A DNA stretch of 64,000 bases from an uncultured Lachnospiraceae bacterium (GTDB lineage: Bacteria; Bacillota; Clostridia; Lachnospirales; Lachnospiraceae), in NCBI GenBank assembly GCA_947626415.1, contig CANQSA010000003.1, positions 96,965 to 160,964 on the forward strand, read 5' to 3'. Positions 35,828-46,709 of this stretch are shown here, piece by piece. Position 1 is the stretch's first letter, and each line of letters opens with the position of its first letter. The translations under genes were made by a program, and so were the position numbers. The notes below the pieces were generated by a model. The model ran no database searches. It worked only from the letters and a program-made list of their open reading frames with translations, and had not been told where the DNA came from.

Positions 35828-35890
35828 TTAGCACTCTTTTGAAAAGAGTGCTAATTTTTACTTGACATTTTGTTCTAGTGGTACTAGAAT
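35828..35890 (+). promoter_or_regulatory. CIRCE operator plus htpG promoter with a second palindrome
   Basis: A perfect CIRCE element, TTAGCACTC-N9-GAGTGCTAA (35828-35854), lies 7 bp upstream of TTGACA (35862-35867), 17 bp, TAGAAT (35885-35890). The HrcA repressor binds CIRCE. Between the hexamers is a perfect TTCTAGT-GGT-ACTAGAA palindrome (35873-35889), placed where a bound protein would block polymerase. Confidence 0.88.
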
Positions 35891-35935
35891 ATGATTCGTG
35901 AATAACAATTTCTGTAAAATAAAGGAGTGAATACG

Positions 35936-38059
35936 ATGGCAAACAAACATGGAAGTCTATCCATTAACAGTGAGAATATTTTCCCGATCATCAAGAAATG
36001 GCTGTATTCCGACCATGATATTTTTGTGCGGGAACTGGTTTCCAATGGATGTGATGCGATTACCAAGTTAAAGAAATTAGAAATGATGGGCGAGATCCAG
36101 CTGCCGGACGACAACGAATTTAAGGTACGGGTGCTGACCAATGCGGAAGATAAGACGCTTACCTTTATCGACAACGGGATCGGTATGACTGCGGATGAGG
36201 TGGAAGAATATATTAACCAGATCGCCTTTTCCGGAGCGGAGGCGTTTCTGGAGAAGTATAAGGATAAGACCAATGAGGATCAGATCATCGGGCATTTCGG
36301 TCTGGGCTTCTACTCCGCGTTCATGGTAGCGGACAAGGTCACCATTGACTCTCTTTCCTATCAGGACGGCGCCGCTCCCGTACACTGGGAATGTGACGGC
36401 GGCACGGATTTTGATATGACCGACGGAGATTATACCGAACGGGGTACGAAGATCACCCTGTATCTGAATGAGGACTGTCTGGAATTTTCCAACGAATACC
36501 GGGTTCGGGAAGTATTGGACAAGTACTGCTCTTTCATGCCGGTTCCGATCTTCCTGACAAACGAGAAGGCTGAACCGCAGTATGAAAACGTCCCGGACGA
36601 AGAGGTGACGGAAAAGGATACTGTCATTGAACATTTTGTAGAAGAAGCCAAGACCCGGGAAGAGGAAAAGGAAGACGGCACCAAGGAAACCGTAGAGATC
36701 TCCCCCGCGCGCAACATGGCGAAGATCGTAAAGCGCCCTGTTCCGATCAACGACACGACGCCGCTCTGGGGCAAGCATCCCAATGAATGTACCGAGGAGG
36801 AATACCGTGATTTCTATCGGAAGGTATTCCATGATTATAAGGAGCCGCTGTTCTGGATCCATCTGAATATGGACTATCCGTTCAATTTAAAGGGCATCCT
36901 GTATTTCCCGAAGATCAATACCGAATACGAATCCATCGAAGGCACGATTAAGTTATATAACAATCAGGTGTTCATCGCGGACAATATCAAAGAAGTCATT
37001 CCGGAATTTCTGATGCTGTTAAAGGGCGTAATCGACTGTCCGGACCTGCCGCTAAACGTATCGCGGAGCGCGCTGCAGAACGACGGTTTTGTAAAGAAGA
37101 TTTCCGATTATATCACCAAGAAGGTAGCGGACAAACTGTCCGGCATGTGTAAGACGGAAAAGGAAAGCTATGAGAAATACTGGGACGATATCAGTCCGTT
37201 CATCAAATTCGGCTGCATCAAAGATGAAAAGTTCTGCGAAAAGATGAGCGACTACATCCTGTTTAAGAATCTGGACGACAAGTATTTGACTCTGAAAGAG
37301 TTCATCGAGGAAAACAAGCCTGCCGACGCGGAACCTGAAGTTGAAGTGGTCAATGCGGACGGTACTTCTGCTTCCGAACCCAAAGCGGAGGAGTCAGAAC
37401 ACGAGCATGACCATTGTGACTGTGAAGATCACGACCATGAACACGAGGAAAAAGAAGACTCGCTGCTCTACTATGTGACCGACCCGATTGAACAGAGTCA
37501 GTATATCAATATGTTCCGGAAAGAAAAGATTGACGCGGTTCTGCTGACGCATAATATTGACCAGCCGTTTATTTCCCAACTGGAACAGAAGAATCCGGGC
37601 ATCAAATTCCTGCGGATCGATACCGACCTGACTACGACATTCAAGGAAGAAACCGAGTCGGACGAAACCTTCAAGGAAACCACGGAGCAGCTAACCGCTC
37701 TGTTTAAGAAGGTTCTGGAAAACGATAACCTGACCGTTCAGGTGGAGCGTCTGAAAGACGAATCTATTTCTTCTATGATCACCTTATCCGAGGAAACACG
37801 CCGGATGCAGGATATGATGAAGATGTACAATATGTACGGCATGGGAATGGGCGACTTCGGCGGCGGAGAAACGCTGGTTTTAAACGCCAACAACGCGCTG
37901 GTACAGTATGTCCTTGCCAATGCGGAAGGCGAACATACGCCGATGATCTGTAAGCAGCTGTATGATCTGGCCATGATCAGCCACGGCCCGCTGAAACCGG
38001 AAGCCATGACCGCGTTTATCGCGAGAAGCAACGAGATCCTGCAGCTTCTGACAAAATAA
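35936..38059 (+). CDS. htpG: Hsp90-family chaperone HtpG with acidic/His-rich insertion
   Basis: 707 residues. N-terminal GHKL ATPase: catalytic E33 in VRELVSNGCDAITKL, DNGIGMT, and GHFGLGFYSAFMVAD. A middle domain contains the PLNVSRSALQ element and a C-terminal dimerisation domain follows. Compared with the ~624-residue Escherichia coli protein, there is an extra ~45-residue segment (about 460-505) inside the middle domain, rich in Asp, Glu and His (HEHDHCDCEDHDHEHE at ~487), just before YYVTDPIEQSQYINMF. It may bind metal. The ATG at 35936 has AGGAG ~8 nt upstream; an in-frame GTG 9 bp earlier is less likely. CIRCE-controlled. Confidence 0.96.
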   Translation: MANKHGSLSINSENIFPIIKKWLYSDHDIFVRELVSNGCDAITKLKKLEMMGEIQLPDDNEFKVRVLTNAEDKTLTFIDNGIGMTADEVEEYINQIAFSGAEAFLEKYKDKTNEDQIIGHFGLGFYSAFMVADKVTIDSLSYQDGAAPVHWECDGGTDFDMTDGDYTERGTKITLYLNEDCLEFSNEYRVREVLDKYCSFMPVPIFLTNEKAEPQYENVPDEEVTEKDTVIEHFVEEAKTREEEKEDGTKETVEISPARNMAKIVKRPVPINDTTPLWGKHPNECTEEEYRDFYRKVFHDYKEPLFWIHLNMDYPFNLKGILYFPKINTEYESIEGTIKLYNNQVFIADNIKEVIPEFLMLLKGVIDCPDLPLNVSRSALQNDGFVKKISDYITKKVADKLSGMCKTEKESYEKYWDDISPFIKFGCIKDEKFCEKMSDYILFKNLDDKYLTLKEFIEENKPADAEPEVEVVNADGTSASEPKAEESEHEHDHCDCEDHDHEHEEKEDSLLYYVTDPIEQSQYINMFRKEKIDAVLLTHNIDQPFISQLEQKNPGIKFLRIDTDLTTTFKEETESDETFKETTEQLTALFKKVLENDNLTVQVERLKDESISSMITLSEETRRMQDMMKMYNMYGMGMGDFGGGETLVLNANNALVQYVLANAEGEHTPMICKQLYDLAMISHGPLKPEAMTAFIARSNEILQLLTK

Positions 38060-38125
38060 CTTTTTTGCCAAAATAATTTTTCTGACAGAATAAATCTTTT
38101 GCCGAAAGGGAACGGCAGAAATCAG

Positions 38126-38185
38126 AAAAAGGACGGTCGTCCCGGCTGACTATCAATCAAACAGCCCGGCGATCGTCCTTTTGCA
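38126..38185. terminator. Bidirectional terminator between htpG and degV copy 2
   Basis: A long imperfect stem, AAAAGGACGGTCGTCCCGGCTG against CAGCCCGGCGATCGTCCTTTT, with a ~13-nt loop and T/A runs on both sides. It serves the two convergent genes. Confidence 0.85.
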
Positions 38186-38196
38186 GTTATCCTCTT

Positions 38197-39078
38197 TTAT
38201 GCTCTGCTGTCAGCCAGAAGCACCAGACCGATGGTTCCCGGTCCGGAATGGGCTCCGATGCTGGGACCGATCGGCACGATCAGAAACAGTTCGTCCGGAT
38301 AGCCGAAGCGTTCCTGCAGCAATGTCTTTAAATACAATGCGTCCTCTTCGCAGTCGCCGTGCATAATGCCGACCCGGATCTGTTTGTCCTGATAGCTTCC
38401 CATTTGCTTCGCGGCATTGTCTACTATAGTAGACAGAGACTTTTTCCTTCCTCTGACCTTAGTGAGCGGAACCAGTTTTCCTTCCGGATCCACATATAAA
38501 ACCGGCTTGATATTTGCCAGAGAGCCCAGCACCATGCTGCTTTTGGAGAGCCGGCCGCCCCGATACAGATAGTCCAGTTTTTCTACCGTAAACTGTACGA
38601 ACAGATGCTCGACCAGATCACGGATCACATCCGCTGTTTCTTCAATGGTCTTTCCTTCCGAACGCAGCTCCACCGCTTTCATAAGCAGGATTCCTTCTCC
38701 GACCGAAGCGGATTTCGTATCGATAACGATCGCTTTCATTCCGGGATATTCTTCGCAGATATTCCGCGCGCCTACGGAAACATTACCGAATCCGCCGCTT
38801 AAAGCCGCGGAAAAGCTGATATGTAAGATATCTTTTCCCGCTTTGGCGTATGCGGTGAACATCTCCTCGATCACTGCCGGATTGCTCGCCATCGTCCCCG
38901 CTTTTTTGCCGGCACGCATCGCGTCATAAAATTCCCGATTGGATAATTCCGGATATTCTCCGCCGTAAGTCTCCTCTTCTACCGTATAATAGTGCGGGAT
39001 CACACCGATCCCGTTCGCCTCCAGAAATTCTTTCGGCATATCGTTATTGCTTTCCGTTGTAATTACAAATTCCCGCAT
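38197..39078 (-). CDS. DegV-family fatty-acid-binding protein (copy 2)
   Basis: 293 residues: REFVITTESNNDMPKEFL at the start, AGTMASNPAVIEEMF, LHISFSAALSGGFGNVS and GRLSKSSMVLGSLANIKPVL. It belongs to the same FakB/DegV family as 34281-35123 but to a different subgroup. The ATG at 39078 follows GGAG by 8 nt; a 25-codon extension overlaps purH and is excluded. It follows purH by 17 bp. Confidence 0.92.
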   Translation of the reverse strand: MREFVITTESNNDMPKEFLEANGIGVIPHYYTVEEETYGGEYPELSNREFYDAMRAGKKAGTMASNPAVIEEMFTAYAKAGKDILHISFSAALSGGFGNVSVGARNICEEYPGMKAIVIDTKSASVGEGILLMKAVELRSEGKTIEETADVIRDLVEHLFVQFTVEKLDYLYRGGRLSKSSMVLGSLANIKPVLYVDPEGKLVPLTKVRGRKKSLSTIVDNAAKQMGSYQDKQIRVGIMHGDCEEDALYLKTLLQERFGYPDELFLIVPIGPSIGAHSGPGTIGLVLLADSRA

Positions 39079-39095
39079 ATACTTCTCCGTTCCGT

Positions 39096-40649
39096 TTAGT
39101 GTTTGAAATGGCGCATGCCGGTAAATACCATGGCAATTCCGTATTCGTTGCATTTCCGGATGGAATCCTCATCTCTGACCGATCCGCCCGGCTGGATAAT
39201 GGCTGCGATGCCTGCCTCGTGAGCAGCTTCTACACAGTCGTCAAACGGGAAAAATGCGTCAGAAGCCAGTACCGCGCCTTTGGTCGCATCCGCGCTGATC
39301 AGTTCAGCCGCATGTTCGATCGCCTGTCTGGTCGCCCATACACGGTTTACCTGTCCCGGTCCGATTCCGACAGACTGTTTGTTCTTTGCCAGCGCAATGC
39401 CGTTTGATTTGACGAATTTTACCATCTTCCATGCAAACAGCAGGTCTTCCATCTGCTCTGCCGTGGGCGCCTGATCTGTTACCACCTTCAGGTCTTCCTC
39501 CGGCAGCAGTTTACTGTCAATGGTCTGCACAATCAGACCGCCGTTTACTTTCTTCAAGTCATAAGCGCCCGGATCCTGCGGCACCTCGATATCCTTCAGC
39601 TTCAGCACACGCACGTTTTTCTTGGAGCATAAAATTTCCAGCGCTTCCTGGGTATAAGACGGCGCTACGATCACCTCTAAAAAGATCTTCTTCATCTCCG
39701 CAGCCAGTTCCGCTGTTACCTCACGGTTTACAACCACGATACCGCCGAAAATGGAAACCTTGTCCGCCTCATAAGCCTTAGTCCATGCTTCCATAATGGT
39801 ATCCGCGCTGCCGACGCCGCAGGGATTGCCGTGCTTGCATGCGACAACGGTAGGCTCTGTAAACTCTTTCAGCAGTTCCAGCGCGCCGTTGGTATCGTTG
39901 ATATTATTAAAGGACAGCTCCTTGCCGTTTAACTGGTCGGCGTCTGCGATCGAACCGACCTTCTTGCCGACTTCCCGGTAAAACGCCGCTTTCTGGTGCG
40001 GATTCTCACCATAACGCATATCCTGTACCTTCTCAAAGGTCATGGTAAGCGTATCCGGAAGGCTGTCGTCTCCTCTCTGTTTTTTCAGATAATCGGCGAT
40101 CATGGCGTCATAATTGGCCGTATGCATAAATACCTTCTGCATCAGATAAAACTTGGTATCTAAAGAAACTTCTTTATTCTCTTTCAATTCGCCCAGAACC
40201 TGCGGATAGTCAGCCGGATCAATAACAACCGCCACATCCTGATAATTCTTGGCAGCGGCGCGCAGCATAGTCGGTCCGCCGATATCGATATTCTCCACTG
40301 CTTCCGCTCTGGTAACGCCGTCCTTTAAGATCGTTGCCTTAAACGGATACAGATTCACAAACACCAGATCAATGGTATCGATTCCCAGATCCGCCAGCTG
40401 TTTCATATGGTCGGGATTGGAACGCATTGCCAATAGTCCCGCGTGAACAGCCGGATGCAGGGTCTTTACCCGTCCGTCCAGACACTCCGGAAATCCGGTC
40501 AGATCCGAAATCTCAATCGCAGGAACACCTTCCTCCTGCAGCTTTCTGTATGTACCACCGGTAGAGATCAATTCTACACCCAATGATACCAGTTCCTTTG
40601 CCAGCTCTACAATGCCGGTTTTGTCAGATACGCTAATCAATGCTCTCAT
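39096..40649 (-). CDS. purH: Bifunctional AICAR formyltransferase / IMP cyclohydrolase
   Basis: 517 residues. IMP cyclohydrolase domain (~1-200): [46 protein letters not shown] formyltransferase domain: [24 protein letters not shown] and the end [11 protein letters not shown]. It catalyses the last two steps of purine synthesis to IMP, which GuaB, encoded nearby, directs to GMP. HisF/HisH release AICAR, its substrate, linking the two pathways. Confidence 0.96.
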   Translation of the reverse strand: MRALISVSDKTGIVELAKELVSLGVELISTGGTYRKLQEEGVPAIEISDLTGFPECLDGRVKTLHPAVHAGLLAMRSNPDHMKQLADLGIDTIDLVFVNLYPFKATILKDGVTRAEAVENIDIGGPTMLRAAAKNYQDVAVVIDPADYPQVLGELKENKEVSLDTKFYLMQKVFMHTANYDAMIADYLKKQRGDDSLPDTLTMTFEKVQDMRYGENPHQKAAFYREVGKKVGSIADADQLNGKELSFNNINDTNGALELLKEFTEPTVVACKHGNPCGVGSADTIMEAWTKAYEADKVSIFGGIVVVNREVTAELAAEMKKIFLEVIVAPSYTQEALEILCSKKNVRVLKLKDIEVPQDPGAYDLKKVNGGLIVQTIDSKLLPEEDLKVVTDQAPTAEQMEDLLFAWKMVKFVKSNGIALAKNKQSVGIGPGQVNRVWATRQAIEHAAELISADATKGAVLASDAFFPFDDCVEAAHEAGIAAIIQPGGSVRDEDSIRKCNEYGIAMVFTGMRHFKH

Positions 40650-40695
40650 CTTTTTACCTCTCATTCTGCCGTCTGCGGCCTTCCAGTATTTTTAT

Positions 40696-40724
40696 ATTAT
40701 AATAAAACCGATACCCAATGTCAA
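40696..40724 (-). promoter_or_regulatory. Promoter of purH-degV
   Basis: TTGACA (40724-40719), 17 bp, TATAAT (40701-40696), both perfect. The minus-35 overlaps the stop codon of the amidase gene. No purine riboswitch is apparent in the short leader. Confidence 0.88.
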
Positions 40725-41410
40725 CCGACGGGAGCGTTCTGTTTGGGATAATTCTGCATTTTCGCTGCCACATCCGATTTGAGCTGCTCCCAGGCGTCCT
40801 CATGCTCCACATAATATTTCGGACAGTTTTTTCCGGTCACATCATAATGCCGGATCAGCGCGTCCGCGGACAGACCGTACCGCAGGCAAAGCCACGCGCA
40901 CAGATTTGTCAGCGTGTCGTAAGTTGTCGGATTAAATTTCCCGTCCGCTTCCGGATGGCACACCTCAATGGCAATTGTATCGTTGTTCCGGTCGTTGGAG
41001 GCATACGCGACCTCATTTAACGGAATACACTGTACGATCTCGCCTTCCAGTCCCACGACCATATGCGCGCTGGCGCTCGTCAGATGAGTAGTCGCCAGCC
41101 CGTTAAAGTAATCCCGGTTTGCCTTCGCGCTGCTTCCGGGATTGGCTACATAGTGGATCACGATATTATTGACTGCCGACAGCGCCGTACCCGGCCTGGA
41201 ATACGGATTGATATCCAGCAGATCGACGGTAAGCTCCGGCCAGACATAGGAATCATCTTTGATCAGGTTTCCGCCGGCAGTCCCCGCCGTCGTTTGCACT
41301 TCCGCATTCACCGGCGCCGCCGTTTGACCGGAAAAAAAGATCTGCAGGATAATAAGAACGATCAGACAGACCCCTATGATCACAAGCAATACTTTTGTAC
41401 TTTTTTTCAT
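40721..41410 (-). CDS. Membrane-anchored N-acetylmuramoyl-L-alanine amidase (Amidase_2)
   Basis: 229 residues: an N-terminal anchor helix (~7-27), a linker, then a PGRP/Amidase_2 zinc domain. The zinc ligands are visible as His in IVIHYVANPGS, His in LIRHYDVTGKNCP and the following Cys. It would cleave the peptide from MurNAc in the cell wall, acting outside the membrane. It lies between guaB and purH as a separate unit. Confidence 0.92.
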   Translation of the reverse strand: MKKSTKVLLVIIGVCLIVLIILQIFFSGQTAAPVNAEVQTTAGTAGGNLIKDDSYVWPELTVDLLDINPYSRPGTALSAVNNIVIHYVANPGSSAKANRDYFNGLATTHLTSASAHMVVGLEGEIVQCIPLNEVAYASNDRNNDTIAIEVCHPEADGKFNPTTYDTLTNLCAWLCLRYGLSADALIRHYDVTGKNCPKYYVEHEDAWEQLKSDVAAKMQNYPKQNAPVG

Positions 41411-41447
41411 ATTTCTTCCCTGCGTCTTTCTGTTTCTTAAAGCATAA

Positions 41448-41478
41448 CAAATCGGGCGCAGGAATCTCCCGCGCCCAA
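41448..41478 (-). terminator. Terminator after guaB
   Basis: GGGCGC (41454-41459) pairs with GCGCCC (41471-41476). On the minus strand it is followed by ATTTGTTA, a modest U tract, 14 bp past the guaB stop. Confidence 0.6.
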
Positions 41479-41491
41479 ATAAAACGCTTTT

Positions 41492-42973
<1,482 letters not shown>

Positions 42974-42998
42974 TCAGCTGTTCAATGAAATTTTAACA

Positions 42999-43027
42999 AT
43001 CCTAACAAATTTCCGCAGGGATGTCAA
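42999..43027 (-). promoter_or_regulatory. Promoter of guaB
   Basis: TTGACA (43027-43022), 17 bp, TAGGAT (43004-42999); the transcript starts about 40 bp before the start codon. Confidence 0.83.
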
Positions 43028-43049
43028 CCCTTATTTTCAAATAAATCCG

Positions 43050-43547
43050 CTATGACAAAAAGACTTTTTTCGGGGCGTATTTCGCCATCGCTTCCGCCAT
43101 CTCCTGATCCGGTTCGATCATGATCCGAACCCTGTGTCCGTCGGCGGTTCCGCACAGTGCCATACAGCGTTCTCCGGTTCCGGAGGAAAAATCCATAACG
43201 GTCACATCCGGATTCATATATCCCCGGATCCGCTCATCCTCTTCATAAGCGGCAATTTCAATCGTATCAAAGCTGACCGTAAAAAACCGTTTTCTGCTGC
43301 GCTGTCCCAGGATCCGATCCACATCCAGTTCTCCGGAAATAAAAGCGTATTCATACTCCACACTGGTCCAGTGCCAGATCAGATATTCCAGATATGCCGC
43401 AAAAAATACTACGATCAAACAGTATCCGGCCAGGAATATGACCGTTCCAAAAGACAGCAGGATCAGCAGAATCCCGCCGACCCGCGCCAGATTCCCCAGC
43501 ATGCTTGTTCTCGTTTTCACCAGACATTCCACAAATGTATCTTCCAT
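43050..43547 (-). CDS. DUF6106-like membrane protein
   Basis: 165 residues beginning MEDTFVECLVKTRT, with two close hydrophobic segments (~19-60) and a cytoplasmic beta-rich domain (SVEYEYAFISGELDVDRI; KRFFTVSFDTIEIAAY). I match it to the Lachnospiraceae family DUF6106; function unknown. GAGG lies 9 nt before the ATG at 43547; an 11-codon extension is not favoured. Confidence 0.7.
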   Translation of the reverse strand: MEDTFVECLVKTRTSMLGNLARVGGILLILLSFGTVIFLAGYCLIVVFFAAYLEYLIWHWTSVEYEYAFISGELDVDRILGQRSRKRFFTVSFDTIEIAAYEEDERIRGYMNPDVTVMDFSSGTGERCMALCGTADGHRVRIMIEPDQEMAEAMAKYAPKKVFLS

Positions 43548-43611
43548 ACGAGCATTCCTCCTCAAATGTATTGTCTCCATTATACAGGATTTTTCTTCCT
43601 TCGTAAATGAA

Positions 43612-43656
43612 AAAATAAAAAATCCCCCATAAAATCGTTTCCAATCTTATGGGGGA
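43612..43656 (-). terminator. Terminator of groES-groEL
   Basis: A perfect TCCCCCATAA/TTATGGGGGA stem, and on the minus strand a long T-rich tail (ATTTTTTATTTTTTC). It lies 23 bp after the groEL stop. Confidence 0.92.
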
Positions 43657-43678
43657 AATGACCTGCCCGGAGCCGGGA

Positions 43679-45316
<1,638 letters not shown>

Positions 45317-45359
45317 TCACTTTCTGAAAATAATCTGCAAATAATGATTCTGCCGTCAA

Positions 45360-45644
45360 TTATTCTACCGTCGCTAAGATATCGCTTTGTTTTACGATCA
45401 CATATTCGACGTCATCAATCTTTACTTTCTCACCGGCATATCTGGGACATACAACTTTATCTCCGACCTTGGATACCATGGAAATCTCCTTGCCGTCCAC
45501 AATGCCTCCCGGTCCTACCGCTACGACTTCCGCCATCTGCGGCTTCTCTTTGGACGCGTTGGTTAAAACAATACCGGACTTGGTTGTCTCTTCTGCTTCC
45601 AGAAACTTCACTACAACTTTGTCAAATAATGGTACTAACTTCAT
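45360..45644 (-). CDS. groES: 10 kDa co-chaperonin GroES
   Basis: 94 residues: KLVPLFDKVVVKFLEAEETT with the mobile loop (KSGIVLTNASKEKPQ), and GKEISMVSKVGDKVVCPRYAG. The lid of GroEL. First gene of the operon, with a good ribosome site. Confidence 0.97.
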   Translation of the reverse strand: MKLVPLFDKVVVKFLEAEETTKSGIVLTNASKEKPQMAEVVAVGPGGIVDGKEISMVSKVGDKVVCPRYAGEKVKIDDVEYVIVKQSDILATVE

Positions 45645-45688
45645 TTCATTACCTCCTTAAAATCGCTTGCATATCAGTCTGCTTTCCT

Positions 45689-45752
45689 ATCATAGCACCG
45701 ATATCCATATTTTGCAAGTATTTTATTAGCACTCTATCGAAAGTAGTGCTAA
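45689..45752 (-). promoter_or_regulatory. groESL promoter with CIRCE
   Basis: TTGCAA (45717-45712), 17 bp, TATGAT (45694-45689). The CIRCE element TTAGCACTC-N9-TAGTGCTAA (45726-45752, one mismatch to the consensus arm) lies 8 bp upstream of the minus-35, the same arrangement as at htpG. Further upstream is an unrelated 21-bp palindrome, TGTTATAG-N5-CTATAACA (45760-45780). Confidence 0.88.
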
Positions 45753-45859
45753 CAATCATTGTTATAGGTATGCTATAACATATTTGTGTCTAAAATGTGT
45801 CCTTTCCCAATTTTTTCAATTTTCTTTTGTTTCTTTTCATTATGCACAAATCTTTCTGT

Positions 45860-46123
45860 CTATAACCACATATTTTTTCCTGGTTTCGGGCAATGCTGCG
45901 TCACTTTCTTCGCGCGCGCCAGGACAAAGCAGCCGCAATACTTACAGGTCAGCCCGCCGATCAGGGAATCGCAGGCATTGCAGATCCCGAGCCTGCGTTC
46001 ATATTCCGCATCCGCGACGCACTGCTCCGGATCCAGCCGCTCAATATATTCCGCTATTTTTTCATACATTTCCTGCTTCTGCAGATTGGCAGGAATGTTA
46101 CATCTGCATATCCGTTCTTCCAT
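45860..46123 (-). CDS. DUF6171-like Cys-rich small protein
   Basis: 87 residues beginning MEERICRCNIP. Cys ligands cluster as CRC, CNACDSLIGGLTCKYCGCF and a final HCP, suggesting a zinc-bound fold; an EYIERLDPEQCVADAEYERR helix sits between. I match this to DUF6171 of Lachnospiraceae; function unknown. GAGGGTG precedes the ATG at 46123; an 8-codon extension is less likely. Confidence 0.75.
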   Translation of the reverse strand: MEERICRCNIPANLQKQEMYEKIAEYIERLDPEQCVADAEYERRLGICNACDSLIGGLTCKYCGCFVLARAKKVTQHCPKPGKNMWL

Positions 46124-46293
46124 ATCGCGTTTCACCCTCAGATTCAAACCTTATCATGAATGCATCCGGATTTCAAGTTTTTTCAAAAGAATTTCATTTT
46201 TATGAATTTTCTGCTTTATTTTTTCCGGTATATGAGATATAATACAACTATTACAGTTATTGATGCGCGTAATGCGACAGAATGGAGGATACA

Positions 46294-46614
46294 ATGGCTA
46301 AATTTGGTAAGATTGTTGCTGCCGTTGCAGCATTGGGGGCCGGCGCTGCGGCTGTGCTTGTTTTAAAGAAGAAAGCGGAAGACAAGCATTGTACCTGCGA
46401 CGAAGAGGCTGATCACGATTTTGACAATGACAGCTTTGAAGAGACAGCAGAAGATTCCGCAGACAGAACTTATGTAACGATTCCGGTCGATCATACGCCG
46501 GAAGCGGAAGCCTGTGAAGACGTTCCGGAAGAAGCGCCTGCCGAAGAACCTGCGGCACCTGCCGATGAAGAAAGTTCTGACGTAGACTTTATGGAAGACG
46601 AAATTGAAAAATAA
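46294..46614 (+). CDS. Small membrane-anchored acidic protein
   Basis: 106 residues: an N-terminal Ala-rich helix (FGKIVAAVAALGAGAAAVLVL) followed by KKKAEDKHCTCDEE and a long tail dominated by Asp, Glu, Ala and Pro. The positive-inside rule puts the tail in the cytosol. No family is recognised with confidence; similar short proteins are frequent in Lachnospiraceae. The ATG at 46294 has GGAGG just upstream. Confidence 0.7.
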   Translation: MAKFGKIVAAVAALGAGAAAVLVLKKKAEDKHCTCDEEADHDFDNDSFEETAEDSADRTYVTIPVDHTPEAEACEDVPEEAPAEEPAAPADEESSDVDFMEDEIEK

Positions 46615-46709
46615 GCAAGTGCAATCAGTATGATAGGATCCCTTTTGTCTGATTTGAAGGCAAGAGGGATTTTTTCTAACATTTTTCTAAGTTTCATTAT
46701 GGAGGAATC

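Noticed and set aside
36077..36862. A 261-codon open frame antisense to htpG
   Set aside because: It is a mirror of htpG codon use with no recognisable protein features or ribosome site.
46215..46245. Promoter for the small acidic protein (TATAAT near 46233)
   Set aside because: The minus-10 is good but no acceptable minus-35 is found at 16-18 bp; not listed as a feature.
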